Assembly (NCBI GenBank): GCA_963706785.1
Contig: CAVPNJ010000002.1
Location: 248,001 to 312,000 of the forward strand
Length of the DNA: 64,000 bases
Direction of reading: 5' to 3'
From: Pollutimonas sp963706785
Lineage (GTDB): Bacteria; Pseudomonadota; Gammaproteobacteria; Burkholderiales; Burkholderiaceae_B
How positions within the stretch are numbered: the first letter of the stretch is position 1; every line of letters begins with the position of its first letter. Under the pieces are notes generated by a model that had not been told where the DNA came from, did no database searches, and saw nothing but the letters and a program-made list of their open reading frames with translations. The position numbers and the translations under genes were made by a program. Shown here piece by piece: positions 33,405 to 43,224 of the stretch.

Positions 33405-34448
33405 ATGTTCGGATTCCTGCGTAGTTATTTCTCCACCGATATGGCGGTCGATCTCGGTACAGCCAATACACTGATTTACGTTCGCGGTAAGGGCATTGTG
33501 CTTGACGAGCCTTCCGTCGTCGCCATTCGCCACGAAGGCGGGCCAAACGGCAAAAAAATTATCCAGGCTGTAGGTCGCGAAGCCAAGCAGATGCTGGGTC
33601 GTGTGCCGGGAAACATCGAAGCCATCCGCCCCATGAAAGATGGCGTAATCGCCGATTTCACCGTGACCGAGCAAATGCTCAAGCAGTTCATACGGATGGT
33701 GCATCCGCGCAGCATGTTTGCTCCTAGTCCACGTATTATTGTGTGTGTTCCTTGCGGTTCCACTCAGGTTGAGCGTCGTGCAATTCGTGAATCTGCGTTG
33801 GGCGCCGGTGCAAGTCAGGTATACCTCATCGAAGAGCCCATGGCTGCCGCAATCGGTGCAGGGCTTGCGGTGTCCGAAGCCAGCGGTTCGATGGTGGTCG
33901 ACATCGGCGGCGGCACCACCGAAGTTGCCATCATTTCGCTAGGCGGTATGGTTTACAAAGGCTCAGTGCGTGTTGGCGGCGACAAATTCGATGAATCGAT
34001 CATCAATTACATCCGTCGCAATTACGGCATGCTTATCGGCGAACCTACCGCCGAACTCATCAAGAAAGAGATCGGCTCGGCTTTTCCGGGTTCTGAAATT
34101 CGCGAAATCGAAGTCAAAGGCCGCAATCTTTCCGAAGGCGTGCCGCGTAGTTTTACCGTATCGTCCAACGAAATTCTGGAATCGCTTACCGATCCGCTCA
34201 ATCAGATTGTGTCGGCAGTCAAGACTGCACTCGAGCAGACACCCCCGGAACTCGGGGCCGATATCACCGATAAGGGCATAGCCCTGACAGGCGGGGGTGC
34301 GCTGTTGCGCGATCTCGATCGTCTGCTCCAAGAAGAAACCGGTCTCCCCGTCGTCGTTGCCGACGACCCTCTGACGTGTGTTGTACGCGGCTGCGGCGAG
34401 GCGCTTGAACACCTCGAGCGTCTCGGCACGGTCTTCATTTACGATTAA
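33405..34448 (+). CDS. mreB: rod-shape-determining actin homologue MreB
   Basis: The 347-residue protein has actin-fold nucleotide motifs: DLGTANTLIYV (phosphate 1), DIGGGTTEVAII (phosphate 2) and the late adenosine loop GGGALLRDLD. It forms membrane-associated filaments that position the elongasome. It is first in mreB-mreC-mreD-mrdA-rodA and is intact as read. Confidence 0.97.
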   Translation: MFGFLRSYFSTDMAVDLGTANTLIYVRGKGIVLDEPSVVAIRHEGGPNGKKIIQAVGREAKQMLGRVPGNIEAIRPMKDGVIADFTVTEQMLKQFIRMVHPRSMFAPSPRIIVCVPCGSTQVERRAIRESALGAGASQVYLIEEPMAAAIGAGLAVSEASGSMVVDIGGGTTEVAIISLGGMVYKGSVRVGGDKFDESIINYIRRNYGMLIGEPTAELIKKEIGSAFPGSEIREIEVKGRNLSEGVPRSFTVSSNEILESLTDPLNQIVSAVKTALEQTPPELGADITDKGIALTGGGALLRDLDRLLQEETGLPVVVADDPLTCVVRGCGEALEHLERLGTVFIYD

Positions 34449-34523
34449 GTTCGGTTCCGTAAAGCCCGGGTAAATGTACATTCTTGTGCGCTCGGCAGAT
34501 CAAGGCGCAAGCGCGACTATCCC

Positions 34524-35414
34524 ATGCAAGACAATGGCACGATCAGGCTATTTAAACGCGGTCCGACCGCTGAGTTTCGCCTGTTCGTGCTGGTCGTACT
34601 GGCGCTCAGCTTGCTCATTGTCGATTCGCGCTGGCGCGTACTGGATCCTGCCAGGCACGCCATTTCGGTAGTACTTTATCCGTTTCAGCGCCTGATGCTC
34701 GCACCCCGGGATGCCGTAGAGCATATTAATAGTTGGATTGACGCTGCGGCGTTGGCACGAACAGAAAAGGAAGCACTGCAGCGGCAACGCATTGAACTTG
34801 CCCAGATTTCAACGCATGCGGCACAACTTGCCGCTGAAAATGAGCAACTGCGACGCCTTCTTAATGTGGCCGATCTGGTGACCCAGCCGTCGGTAGCGGT
34901 AGAGGTCTTCTACGAGCCTCCCGGTGCGTTCTCGCACCATCTAGTATTCAATAAAGGTACAACCAGCGGAATTCAACCGGGCATGCCCATAATTGACGAA
35001 GGCGGCATCGTCGGCCAGGTCGTGCGCGTAACTCCGTTTACCTCCGAGGCGGCATTGTTGACTGATGACAAAGTGTCGATACCGGTACAGGTGTTGCGTA
35101 ACGGCCTGCGTCTTATCGCATTCGGTGGCAACGTATCCGGCAAGGTTGAAGTGCGCTATCTGACGGCCAATGTCGATCTCGAACCGGGCGATACTCTGGT
35201 CACTAGTGGCATCGGTGGTTTGTTTCCGGCCGGATTGTCGGTGGCGAAGGTCGATCGGGTTGAACGGGATCCAGCTTCAGGATTCGCCCTCGCGGTGGCT
35301 ACTCCGTTGTCGCACCCAGAGCGGCACCGCCATTTTCTGGTTTTACGCGTCGATGTTTCTAACCCGGAATCCAACACAGAGGGGCTGCCGAATGGTTCGC
35401 AAGCCGGGAAATAG
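34524..35414 (+). CDS. mreC: rod-shape-determining protein MreC
   Basis: The 296-residue protein has a short cytosolic start, one transmembrane helix (about 18-37) and a coiled-coil (about 72-112, with ENEQLRRLL). A beta-rich periplasmic domain follows, with the family pattern GAFSHHLVFNKGTTSGI and VTSGIGGLFPAGL. It links MreB to PBP2. The last 23 bases overlap mreD. Confidence 0.95.
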   Translation: MQDNGTIRLFKRGPTAEFRLFVLVVLALSLLIVDSRWRVLDPARHAISVVLYPFQRLMLAPRDAVEHINSWIDAAALARTEKEALQRQRIELAQISTHAAQLAAENEQLRRLLNVADLVTQPSVAVEVFYEPPGAFSHHLVFNKGTTSGIQPGMPIIDEGGIVGQVVRVTPFTSEAALLTDDKVSIPVQVLRNGLRLIAFGGNVSGKVEVRYLTANVDLEPGDTLVTSGIGGLFPAGLSVAKVDRVERDPASGFALAVATPLSHPERHRHFLVLRVDVSNPESNTEGLPNGSQAGK

Positions 35415-35970
35415 TGCGCCCATAGCAACGGCTCGCAGTTCTTCGCTGAGTTCGCTGCAACCTATCGACAGCTCGCCTTTCAAGCGACCGTCCAGCCCGA
35501 TATTTATTTGGGTGTCGCTTTTGCTGGTATGGCTTATTTCGCTGCTGCCTTGGCGCTTATGGCAGCCGGCGCCCGACCTTTTGCTTTTGGTCATTGCATT
35601 CTGGTGCATGAACGAGCCGCTCAGAATTAATATGCTCGTGGCATTCTGCTTCGGTCTTTTCATGGATGTCCATGACGGCGGCTTGCTAGGTGAACAGGCG
35701 CTGACCTATACGCTTGTTGCTTACGGCGCGCTGCAACTGAGCCGCAGGTTACAGCGTTTCAATCCTATAGTTCAGGCTATTCATATGCTGCCGATCATCA
35801 TTGCTGCCGAAGCGGTCGCGGGGCTGAGCCATGCCTGGCTTGCCAGTGAGTGGAACGGCTGGCATTGGCTGTGGTCCGCTCTGTTTACGGCAGCGTTGTG
35901 GCCACTGGCCGATGTGCTACTACATATGCCTCAACGGCGTCTGGACGAGACAGAGTCCGGATCGGCGTAG
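35392..35970 (+). CDS. mreD: rod-shape-determining protein MreD
   Basis: From ATG at 35392, with GAGGGG seven bases upstream, the protein has 192 residues. A polar start of about 35 residues is followed by five transmembrane helices, including the MreD segment FCFGLFMDVHDGGLLGEQAL. It overlaps mreC by 23 bases. MreD is an inner-membrane partner of MreC in the elongasome. Confidence 0.93.
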   Translation: MVRKPGNSAPIATARSSSLSSLQPIDSSPFKRPSSPIFIWVSLLLVWLISLLPWRLWQPAPDLLLLVIAFWCMNEPLRINMLVAFCFGLFMDVHDGGLLGEQALTYTLVAYGALQLSRRLQRFNPIVQAIHMLPIIIAAEAVAGLSHAWLASEWNGWHWLWSALFTAALWPLADVLLHMPQRRLDETESGSA

Positions 35971-35997
35971 CGCACACTACGTAGCCGCCAGTTTCCT

Positions 35998-38060
35998 ATG
36001 TTCGAATTCAAGAAAACGACCCATAATCAGAAGCGCCGCATGCTCATACGCGTGTGGGTTGCTGGCATTTTGGCGTTGCTTTTTTTCGCAGGCTTGATCG
36101 GGCGGCTTTGGTATCTGCAAGTGGTTCGCTATGAAGGGCTGGCGGCGCGGGCGGACCAGAACCGCATCGCAGTGGTTCCGATACCACCGCGGCGTGGCGA
36201 GATTGTCGATCGTAACGGTGTGGTGCTCGCACGAAACTACCGCGATTACACGCTTTCGGTCGTACCGGCCAATATTGGCACCGACATGAAGAAAATGCTC
36301 GATGAGCTCGGGCAATTGGTCTACCTGAGCCAGACCGACCGCCGCCGCTTCTTTCAGCACGTAAATCAGAATGGCCGTTACACCCCGGTACTGCTGCGCA
36401 ACAATCTGAACGAGACAGAAGCAAGCTGGTTCGCCGCCCATTCATTCAAATTTCCGGGTGTTGAGCTCAGCGCACGCTGGGTGCGTGAATATCCCCAAGG
36501 CGAGTCGGCTGCGCATGTACTAGGCTACGTGGGCAGAATTTCCGAGGGCGATCTTGCCATGCTGGAAGAGAGCGGACAGCTAGGTAATTATCGCGGTAGC
36601 AGCACCATCGGGAAGAAAGGCATTGAAAAGACCTGGGAAGAAGCCCTGCATGGACGACAGGGGTAGAGGAAGTCGAAGTCACCGCTTCGGGGCGGCCCGT
36701 TCGAACTCTGAGCCGCATCGATCCGGTGCCGGGGGCGAACCTGGTGCTGTCTATCGATATCGGCTTGCAAAAGGAAGCGGAAAAACAATTTGATGGGCGG
36801 CGCGGAGCGTTGGTCGCGATAGAGCCTAAAACCGGCGATGTATTGGCGTTTGTATCGGCTCCGTCCTTCGACCCCAATCTTTTCATTGACGGCATTGATG
36901 TCGAAAACTGGCGCAAGCTTAACGAATCGCCTGATCACCCCTTGATCAACCGGCCGCTTTACGGCACCTATCCTATTGGTTCGACTTACAAGCCGTTTGT
37001 CGGCCTGGCTGCTTTGGAGTTGGGCAAGCGCACCGCGACACAGCGGATCGCCGACCCGGGTTATTTCGAGTTCGGCGGGCAGCGCTTTCGTAATGCCGGC
37101 GGGGCGGTGTATGGGCCAACCGATCTGCATCGGGCCATTGTCGTGTCGTCGGACACCTACTTTTTCTCGCTGGGGCCGGAAATTGGTGTGAACGCCCTGC
37201 ATGATTTCAGCAAGCAATTCGGCTTTGGACAGATCACCGGCATCGACCTGGAGGGCGAGCGGCGTGGTGTCTTGCCTTCGACCGAATGGAAGCGCAGTGC
37301 ATATAAAAAACCCTCGCAGCAGCGCTGGTACGCGGGGAAACGGTGTCCGTTGCAGTCGGGCAGGGATATAACTCCTTCACCCTGCTTCAGTTGGCGCAGG
37401 CGACGTCGGTGTTGGCAAACAACGGCGTCTACATGAAACCGCATCTGGTCAGTCTGGTTCAGAACCCCCAAAGCGGTGTGACAACTCGGACGGTGACTAA
37501 TCCCTCATATACCATTCCATTGAAACCTGAAAATCTTAACGTAATACGAAACGCTATGGCCGATGTGATGCGCAAGGGGACGGCGCGTCGCGCATTTGTC
37601 GGAGCGCCATATCAAGCTGTGGGCAAGACGGGAACGGCGCAGGTTTATAGTTTGAAAGGTGCCAAATATAATGCAGGCACGGTGAGTGAACGGTTGCGGG
37701 ATCATGCCTTGTTCATGGCGTATGCACCAATGGAGGATCCTGAGATTGCCGTGGCCTTGATTGTAGAAAATGGCGGCTGGGGAGCCGCCATCGCCGCGCC
37801 CCTGGCTCGTAAGGTCTTTGATTATTGGCTGTCTGCTGAACGGCTCGCAAGCGATCAATATTCCAAACTTGTTCCGTAGCCGAGCTCGATCCTGCCGTCG
37901 TAGCAGGCGAAGAAGAGGGAGCCAGCGGTGAATCCCTGGACGCTATCGCGCAGCCCGAGGATCTTCCTGAATCGACTGAAGTCGAAGAGACGCCGGACCC
38001 GATATGGTACCTGTGCCCTCGTCATCAGGCCTGCGCGTGAAATTGCGGAGCGATCAATGA
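35998..38060 (+). pseudogene. mrdA: penicillin-binding protein 2 (MrdA), four single-base gaps as read
   Basis: The segments together encode a complete PBP2: N-terminal transmembrane helix, dimerisation domain, and transpeptidase domain with YPIGSTYKP (active-site Ser) and VGKTGTAQ. The frame breaks at 36660-36663 and 37334-37337, both runs of four G where five restore the reading, and again near 37876 and 38003. With these four bases restored the gene is 2067 bases (688 residues). It gains an acidic C-terminal tail and ends in a TGA that overlaps the rodA ATG (ATGA at 38057-38060). PBP2 is needed for rod growth, so miscalled bases are far more likely than real decay. Confidence 0.9.
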
Positions 38061-39197
38061 AGCGTATTGTGCAATGGGCTATCAGGGCCCTAACCGCCTT
38101 CGATTGGCCTTTGATCGCATTGTTGATTTTGATGGCGGTGCTTGGTCTAACGGTCATGCATTCAGCCGTCGGAGGAACTGATTGGCGCTTTGCCGACCAA
38201 CTGCGCAATTTCATGATTGCTTTTGTTTTCATGTGGGTTGCGGCCATGATTCCACCGCCGTTGCTCATGCGACTGGCACCTTATTTCTATGTGATTGGGG
38301 TCGCGTTGTTGTTGGGTGTGGAGTTTTTTGGAGAAACCAGTAAAGGGGCGACGCGCTGGCTGAATTTAGGCGTAGCACGGATCCAGCCATCGGAAATGTT
38401 GAAAATCTCGGTGCCCCTTGATGCTGGCTTGGTATTTTCATCGAAACCAGGGCAGTCTGCGAGTCCTGGACTTTCTTCGTAGCCGGTATATTGCTTGCAG
38501 TTCCGTTTGCCCTTATTGTGATGCAGCCCGACCTAGGCACGGCGTTGCTGGTCTTCGTTTCCGGGTTTTGCGTCATTTATTTCGGAGGCCTGTCGTTCAA
38601 GCTTGCTCATACCAATCGCGGTGCTTATAGTCGCAGGAGTCTGCACGCTGGTTTACTTCGAGGGGCAGATTTGTCAGCCAGGTGTCGATTGGCTTCTATT
38701 GCACGAATATCAGAAATACCAGAGTCTGCACCTTGCTGGACCCGAGTTCTGATCCGCTGGGAAAGGGCTTCCATACGATACAGTCGATGATTGCAGTCGG
38801 ATCCGGCGGAGTTTACGGCAAGGGCTACATGTTGGGCACGCAGTCACATCTCGACTTTATTCCCGAGCGCACAACCGACTTTATTTTTGCGGTATTCGCC
38901 GAAGAGTTTGGCTTGTATGGCGGCATCATGCTTCTCGTCCTGTACGCCCTACTGATTGTCCGCGGTCTGGCGATTGCGGCCCGTGCTCATACACAGTTCG
39001 GCCGTTTGCTAGCCGGCTCAATGTCCATGATGTTCTTTGTTTATGTCTTCGTGAACGTTGGCATGGTCACCGGCATTCTTCCGGTAGTAGGCGTTCCCTT
39101 GCCCTTCATGAGCTATGGCGGAACGGCGTTGCTGACCCTGGGGGCGGCCTGCGGCATACTGATGAGTATCAGCCGCTATCGTCCAGTCAGACAGTAA
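38057..39197 (+). pseudogene. rodA: SEDS glycosyltransferase RodA, four single-base insertions as read
   Basis: The parts cover a full RodA with about ten transmembrane helices: FDWPLIALLILM at the front, VARIQPSEMLKI, MQPDLGTALLVF, and FIPERTTDFIFAVFAEEFG near the end. Extra bases near 38420, 38475, 38605 and 38720 shift the frame four times (for example GTGCCCCTTGATG where GTGCCCCTGATG fits). Removing them leaves 1137 bases, 378 residues, the family length. RodA polymerises glycan strands with PBP2. The start overlaps the corrected end of mrdA. Confidence 0.88.
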
Positions 39198-39228
39198 GGT
39201 ATTGCGGTACGGCCGACCGCTACGCGCT

Positions 39229-40300
39229 CTAAGCTCGAATAAACCGCCCAGAATCTTCTTGACCGGCGCCGGTAAAGCGGTCGAAGGTAGCTGGCGCGAT
39301 GGAAATCCACGCCTGTCGCGGCCCGGTTCCGCGACAGTGCTGGAGTCGCACTCCACGTACCACGGCTCTATGTGCAGCTTGAAGTGGGTGAATACATGTA
39401 ATAGACCCGCCATTTTGTGGGATTGCGCATGCTTTGGCCCCAGTTATTACATGGCGGTATGCAGTGCGTCCGCGTCGTCGTACTGAAGGCAAGCTCCACA
39501 GCCCGCCCCATATACCAGGAGACGGCTGCTGCTCGAGCAAACGCAGTCGTGTTGGCTGAAGAATCAACATTTTGCATTGCCGTTGCGGAGGTTTTTTTTG
39601 ATTTGGGTGTGGGAATTCGGTTGCACCGAGTGTGTGCTGCGCATAACATGGTAGGCCGCAAGGGGCACAGTCGCACTCGGGACTGCCGCGCGTGCAACGC
39701 GTGCGATCCAAGGTCCATTAATCCCTGCGTGTAGCGGCCATGTCAAGCGAATCGGTCGCGGCTATATGACTGCCTCGCCCGTCTCCCACAGCACCTGTTC
39801 TGTCACACGTCGGTTGGTATCACCGTAGATGCCAAAGTAGCGCGTGAAAACTCGTTTGACATTGCCGTCCATGATGGGACTGCGTTCGCCATAGGCAAAT
39901 GCCGCGATGGCTGCCGCGGTCGAGCGTCCAATACCGGGTAATCGGTTGCTATTGCACGGCCTGCCGGGGAACCGGCCCCATGATGCGGCGACCAGCTTCC
40001 GCGCGCAAGCGATGAAGATTGCGCGCCCGCGCATAGTATCCGAGGCCGGCCCAGTACGGCATTACGTCGTCTTGAGTTGCTACTTGCAAAGCGTCGATGT
40101 CGGGAAATCGCGATAAAGGAACCGCTCGTAATAGGCAACGACAGTGTGACCTGCGTTTGCTGCAGCATGATTTCGGAAAGCCAGATGCGGTAGGGGTCTT
40201 GGGTCCCTTGCCATGGCAGGTGGTGACGGCCGTCGCGTCCTTTGCCATTCCACAAGCGTCTGGCGAATGTGTGAGGGGTGTGTTCGGAGTTCAGAAACAT
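39229..40300 (-). pseudogene. mutY: adenine DNA glycosylase MutY, many frameshifts as read
   Basis: Pieces in all three minus-strand frames line up as one MutY: RDGRHHLPWQGTQDPYRIWL and SEIMLQQTQV near the start, PYWAGLGYYARARNLH, LPGIGRSTAAAIAAFAYGER (helix-hairpin-helix), MDGNVKRVF, the CTRGSPECDCAPCG cluster-binding segment and the late FTHFKLHIEPW of the NUDIX-like domain. I see at least eight small indels; the stop at 39229 is my best estimate. MutY removes adenine opposite 8-oxoguanine. The start ATG overlaps the ftsX stop (TAATG at 40298-40302). Confidence 0.85.
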
Positions 40301-41209
40301 TAGAAGCGGGTATTGCGAGTGACAGACCATCGCGCCGACAGGGCAGCCAATATAGCCACGACGACGTCGAGCACCAATAGCGTCGGTGCTTCGGGAAGGC
40401 GCAATACGACGTGTGCACCGTAGCTGTCGGCAAGCCGCGCCAGCGCGGCATTTAATGGTTAAGGGCCAGCGCGAAAAGTGCGATGGCGAGCCCGCAACTG
40501 GCGATGCGCCGGTGAGAGCGCCCAGATACAGAAAGGGACGTCTTACGAATGCCTCGGTCGCACCGACGAATCGCGCAACGCCAATTTCCTCGCGTTGTGT
40601 CAGGGCCTGCATGCGCACCGTGTTGAAGACGGTAGCCAGTACGACCATCGCGACGCCTAGCCCAGCAGACCCAGCCCAATACGTACGAAATGCAAAATGG
40701 CCTCGAGTCGCTTGACCCAGTCGCTATCGAGCTGGACGGCGTCGACTTCGTCAAGGCTTCGCCATTCGGCCGCCAGATTGCTTGCCTGGTGGACCAGATC
40801 GGGGCTGTCGCCCAGAGTCACGATAATCGCATCAGGCAGCGGGTTGCTGGCCAGAACCGACAGGGCATCGGCCCACACTGGGTTGGTTCGCAGCGTTTTA
40901 AAGGCTTCCTCGCGCGAGACGGGGTGCACGCTTTGGATCTTGTCCAGGGTGTTCCGTCTCGAGCCGCTGCGTCAGCGCGCCGCGCGTCTCGGCGGTGGTG
41001 CCGCTCTTCAAGAACAGCGTCACCTGCGGGGAGACCGAGATCTGCCGGGCGACCGGTTGCGCGGAGAGTAATATGGAGGCGCCCACGATTGGGACTGCCA
41101 GTGTCAAGGCAATAACCAATAAATTGGAAAGGGTGGAGAAGGGTTGGACCCACAGACGGCGTAAAGCGACCATCAGGGCGTACCGATGTTGGCGCAACCA
41201 GCGATTCAT
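40300..41209 (-). pseudogene. ftsX: cell-division protein FtsX, four small indels as read
   Basis: The parts encode a complete FtsX: cytosolic start MNRWLRQHRYALMVALRRLW, a first transmembrane helix, an extracellular domain (SREEAFKTLRTNPVWADAL), and three later helices containing the segments QREEIGVARFVGAT and VVVAILAALSARW. Frame breaks lie near 40950, 40657, 40510 and 40460. With one base removed and three restored the length is 912 bases, 303 residues. The ABC-like complex FtsEX controls septal peptidoglycan hydrolysis. The gene overlaps ftsE by four bases (ATGA) and mutY by one. Confidence 0.88.
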
Positions 41210-41877
41210 GCGTGTGTCCTGGAAGTGTCAGAAAAACGCCCTGCATCGATACGCAGGGTGCGCGCAGTGTAGGCATCCATCAATGCACGGTCGTGAGAGG
41301 CAATCAAGGTAGTCACGCCCACCCGGTTAAAGTCCCGAAACACTTCCATGATGCGTCGTGCGCTTTCTTGATCGAGACTGGCCGTGGGTTCATCGGCAAT
41401 GAGAATCGCGGGGCGGTTCACGATGGCGCGCGCAATCGCGAGCCGCTGTTGCTCACCGCCCGACATCTCCACGGGGTTCAAGTCTTCTTTGCCCGAAAGC
41501 CCAACCTTTTGCATCGCCGCGCGGGCGCGCGTTTCTGCCAGAGCCGTATCCAGCCCGACCACGGCCAGCGGCAGCAGCACATTATTAATGGCGTTACGGT
41601 CGTACAGAAGATGGGTGTCCTGGAGGATGACCCCGACAGAACGCCTTAAATAAGGTCGTGCGCGCGCATGCATCTTGTCGATGCGATGGCCGTTGACATG
41701 GACCGAGCCGCGACTTGGGGCTTCTAGCCCTCCGATGAGCTTTAGCAACGTGGATTTACCGGCCCCCGAGGGACCTGACACGAAGACGAACTCACCGGGC
41801 TCGACACGAAAGTTGATGTCGGCCAGGATATTGCGTCCTCGTCCGTACGATTTAAAAACGTGTTGGAATTCGATCAT
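41206..41877 (-). CDS. ftsE: cell-division ATP-binding protein FtsE
   Basis: The 223-residue ABC ATPase has Walker A GPSGAGKST, the signature MSGGEQQR and Walker B ILIADEPTASLD. It opens MIEFQHVFKSYGRGRN, the family start, at ATG 41877. It energises FtsX at the division site. It is intact as read, although its neighbours on both sides are broken by indels. Confidence 0.95.
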   Translation of the reverse strand: MIEFQHVFKSYGRGRNILADINFRVEPGEFVFVSGPSGAGKSTLLKLIGGLEAPSRGSVHVNGHRIDKMHARARPYLRRSVGVILQDTHLLYDRNAINNVLLPLAVVGLDTALAETRARAAMQKVGLSGKEDLNPVEMSGGEQQRLAIARAIVNRPAILIADEPTASLDQESARRIMEVFRDFNRVGVTTLIASHDRALMDAYTARTLRIDAGRFSDTSRTHA

Positions 41878-42089
41878 GATGTCATCAGAGTGAAGACCAC
41901 ATAGTAACCGGGACTGCGGCCGCAAACGAGCCCGCGCACCGACCCGCGTTCCGTACTTCACGGTCGGTACCGTCGAGGGATTTCCCCCATGTTTTAGTGC
42001 GATATCAGGCTGCTACGATTCGAGACCAGCGGCATAGCACAATCCCAAAGCCGTATTTACTCATTAGATTCTACGCGAGGAGACTTCAA

Positions 42090-43105
42090 ATGAAACTACT
42101 TAAAACGGCCGCAATTGGCCTGCTGTTATTCATTGTGGCGGGAGTTTCGCAAGCCGGACGAAACCTTCGACGCCGTGAAGAAAAAAGGATTTGTTCAATG
42201 CGGCGTACATACCGGTCTGCCGGGTTTTCCATCGCCGACAGCAAAGGGCAGTGGACCGGACTAGACGTTGATCTTTGCAAGGCGGTCGCCGCCATGATGT
42301 TTGGCGACGCGAAAAAATTTAAGGCCGTTACCCAGACGACTCAGCAACGATTTACCGCATTACAGTCGGGCGAGGTCGATGTCCTGACACGCAATACAAC
42401 GGCCACATTGACTCGCGATACGACCTTGGGCTGATGACACCGGTATCAATTACTACGATAGCCAAGGCATCATGGTCAACGCCAGCCTTGGCATCAAAAG
42501 CGCCAAGGAACTTGGCGGCGCTGCAGTTTGCGTTCAGCCCGGTACGACGACCGAGCTGAACCTGGCTGACTGGTTCCGCGCCAACAAGCTCGAATTCAAG
42601 CCGGTGGTCATCAATAATCCTGACGAAGCCATGCGCTCTTATGAGGCCGGCCGTTGCGATGCCTACACGACCGATAAGTCCGGTCTGGCGACTACGCGTT
42701 CCACATTGGCCAAACCCGACGATCACGTGATTCTGCCCGAGGATTTCTCCAAAGAACCCCTTGGGTCCCATGGTGCGTCAGGGCGACGACCCGTGGTTCA
42801 TGGTTGTGCGCTGGGCACTTAATACCATGATCGAAGCAGAAGAGTACGGCATCACGTCCAAGAATGTCGACGAAATGCTGAAAAGCCCCAACCCAAATAT
42901 CCAACGCATTCTCGGCGTGACCGGCGAAATGGGCAAAGGGCTGGGGCTGGACAATAAATGGGCGTATAACCTCATCAAGCAGGTCGGAAACTACGGCGAG
43001 TCTTTCGCTCGTAATATCGGTCCAGACTCGCCCATGAAACTGCAACGTGGCCTCAACGCACAATGGCGCGATGGCGGCTTGATGTACGGCTGGCCTGTTC
43101 GCTAG
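42090..43105 (+). pseudogene. aapJ: general L-amino-acid ABC transporter binding protein AapJ, indels as read
   Basis: ATG at 42090 has GGAG upstream and opens a signal peptide (about 22 residues). The pieces match AapJ through its length: GQWTGLDVDLCKAVAAMMFG, QQRFTALQSGEVDVLTRNTT, CVQPGTTTELNLADWFRANK, SYEAGRCDAYTTDKSGL and the C-terminal QRGLNAQWRDGGLMYGWPVR. Small indels lie near 42155, 42228, 42432 and 42763. Corrected, the gene is 1014 bases, 337 residues. AapJ captures many L-amino acids for the AapQM permease. Confidence 0.88.
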
Positions 43106-43130
43106 GCAAGTCTGCTAAATTTTCTGTATG

Positions 43131-43157
43131 AAGGCGGGGCCAACGTGGTCCGGCTTT
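43131..43157 (+). repeat. imperfect stem-loop between aapJ and aapQ
   Basis: AAGGCGGGGCCA and TGGTCCGGCTTT pair imperfectly (one bulge, some G-T) around ACG. Like the hairpin at 11798-11826 it follows a binding-protein gene and may raise its mRNA level relative to the permease genes. Confidence 0.4.
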
Positions 43158-43224
43158 CCAAGAGAAGCGGGAGTGCTGCGTCAGGGTCCCCAAACGATTT
43201 AATCTCTATGACGAAAAATTCAGC

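Noticed and set aside
36658..43105. Programmed frameshifting or genuine pseudogenes as an explanation for broken mrdA, rodA, ftsX, mutY and aapJ
   Set aside because: Breaks are too many, of both signs, without slippery-site or stimulator patterns, and affect growth-essential functions; error is simpler.
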